A stretch of 6,862 bases of DNA from Terriglobia bacterium (GTDB lineage Bacteria > Acidobacteriota > Terriglobia > UBA7540). This document shows positions 6,530 to 6,862 of this stretch, one piece after another. Below the pieces are notes generated by a model that saw only the letters and a list, made by a program, of their open reading frames with translations, had not been told where the DNA came from and searched no databases. Positions within the stretch are counted from its first letter, which is position 1. Every line of letters starts with the position of its first letter. The translations under genes were made by a program, and so were the position numbers. The DNA lies in assembly GCA_030040455.1 (NCBI GenBank), contig JASHTR010000341.1, positions 1-6,862 on the forward strand. The letters are read 5' to 3'.

Positions 6530-6862
6530 ATCCCTCCCGGATTTTCATACTAAAGCCGATCGCCACATCGCTGCTGATGGTAGCCGTCCTGCTGGCGGGG
6601 TTCGCGGCCTACACCCAGTTGTCGGTTTCAGCCCTTCCTGAAGTGCAGTATCCCACCATTCGGGTTATCACGTTTTATCCCGGAGGGAGCCCGGACGTTA
6701 TGGCGGCGCTCGTCACGGCTCCGCTCGAGCGCCAGTTCGGCGAAGTGCCGGGACTCAAGGAGATGACCTCCACCAGCTCCTTTGGCGCGTCGCAGATCAC
6801 TTTGCAGTTTGTTCTGGACGAGGATATCAACGTCGCCGAGCAGGAAGTGCAGGCAGCGATCA
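6526..6862 (+). CDS. mdtB: RND multidrug efflux pump, MdtB-like, 5' part only
   Basis: It is an inner-membrane proton-driven RND transporter; only the first 112 codons are present and the frame leaves the window open (the family is about 1,000-1,050 residues). The start is a GTG at 6526 overlapping the upstream TGA (GTGA), with GGAG at 6512-6515 as probable ribosome site. The product begins [22 protein letters not shown], the typical cytoplasmic edge and first transmembrane helix (about 12-29), then [53 protein letters not shown] and [10 protein letters not shown]. The LPEVxYPTI and TAPLERQFG segments and the [10 protein letters not shown] ending resemble MdtB more than MdtC. A second pump gene (mdtC-like) and an outer-membrane factor might follow downstream, outside this window. 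Confidence 0.92.
   Translation, partial: MNPSRIFILKPIATSLLMVAVLLAGFAAYTQLSVSALPEVQYPTIRVITFYPGGSPDVMAALVTAPLERQFGEVPGLKEMTSTSSFGASQITLQFVLDEDINVAEQEVQAAI

Overview
The window looks like chromosomal DNA from a GC-rich Gram-negative bacterium. It encodes an outer-membrane carbohydrate porin and a tripartite RND pump, which require an outer membrane. An acidobacterium is my best guess. The main reason is the intergenic element at 3047-3197, whose TGTCATTC...GAATGACA arms resemble, from memory, repeats common between genes in acidobacterial genomes. That placement is an inference and could not be checked here.

Layout. Positions 1-1159 (minus) hold the first 386 codons of purD (phosphoribosylamine-glycine ligase, purine synthesis); its 3' end is outside the window. 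Across a 167-bp divergent spacer with a candidate promoter on each strand, 1327-3036 (plus) encodes a 569-residue two-part protein: an unassigned N-terminal half and a C-terminal alpha/beta hydrolase with cysteine at the nucleophile position. Converging on it at 3197-4642 (minus) is an OprB-family carbohydrate porin. The roughly 160 bp between the two convergent genes is almost wholly an imperfect inverted-repeat element that reaches the porin stop codon.

The 630 bp at 4643-5272 separates the porin from a divergent efflux operon and contains no gene I can support. It holds a three-arm repeat cluster (CCACGGTCAA type) upstream of the porin, a stretch of short overlapping reading frames that may be a gene or repeat remnant, and an AT-rich inverted repeat in front of the efflux operon. 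Positions 5273-6529 (plus) encode an MdtA-like membrane fusion protein. It overlaps by four bases (GTGA) the start of an MdtB-like RND pump, which runs off the right edge.

The genes do not form one pathway: purD is housekeeping, the porin handles uptake across the outer membrane, and mdtA-mdtB is a drug/solute efflux operon. I found no CRISPR array, tRNA, rRNA or intact transposase. The best leads are the Cys-type hydrolase with its uncharacterised N-terminal domain, the repeat element, and the three-arm repeat upstream of the porin.
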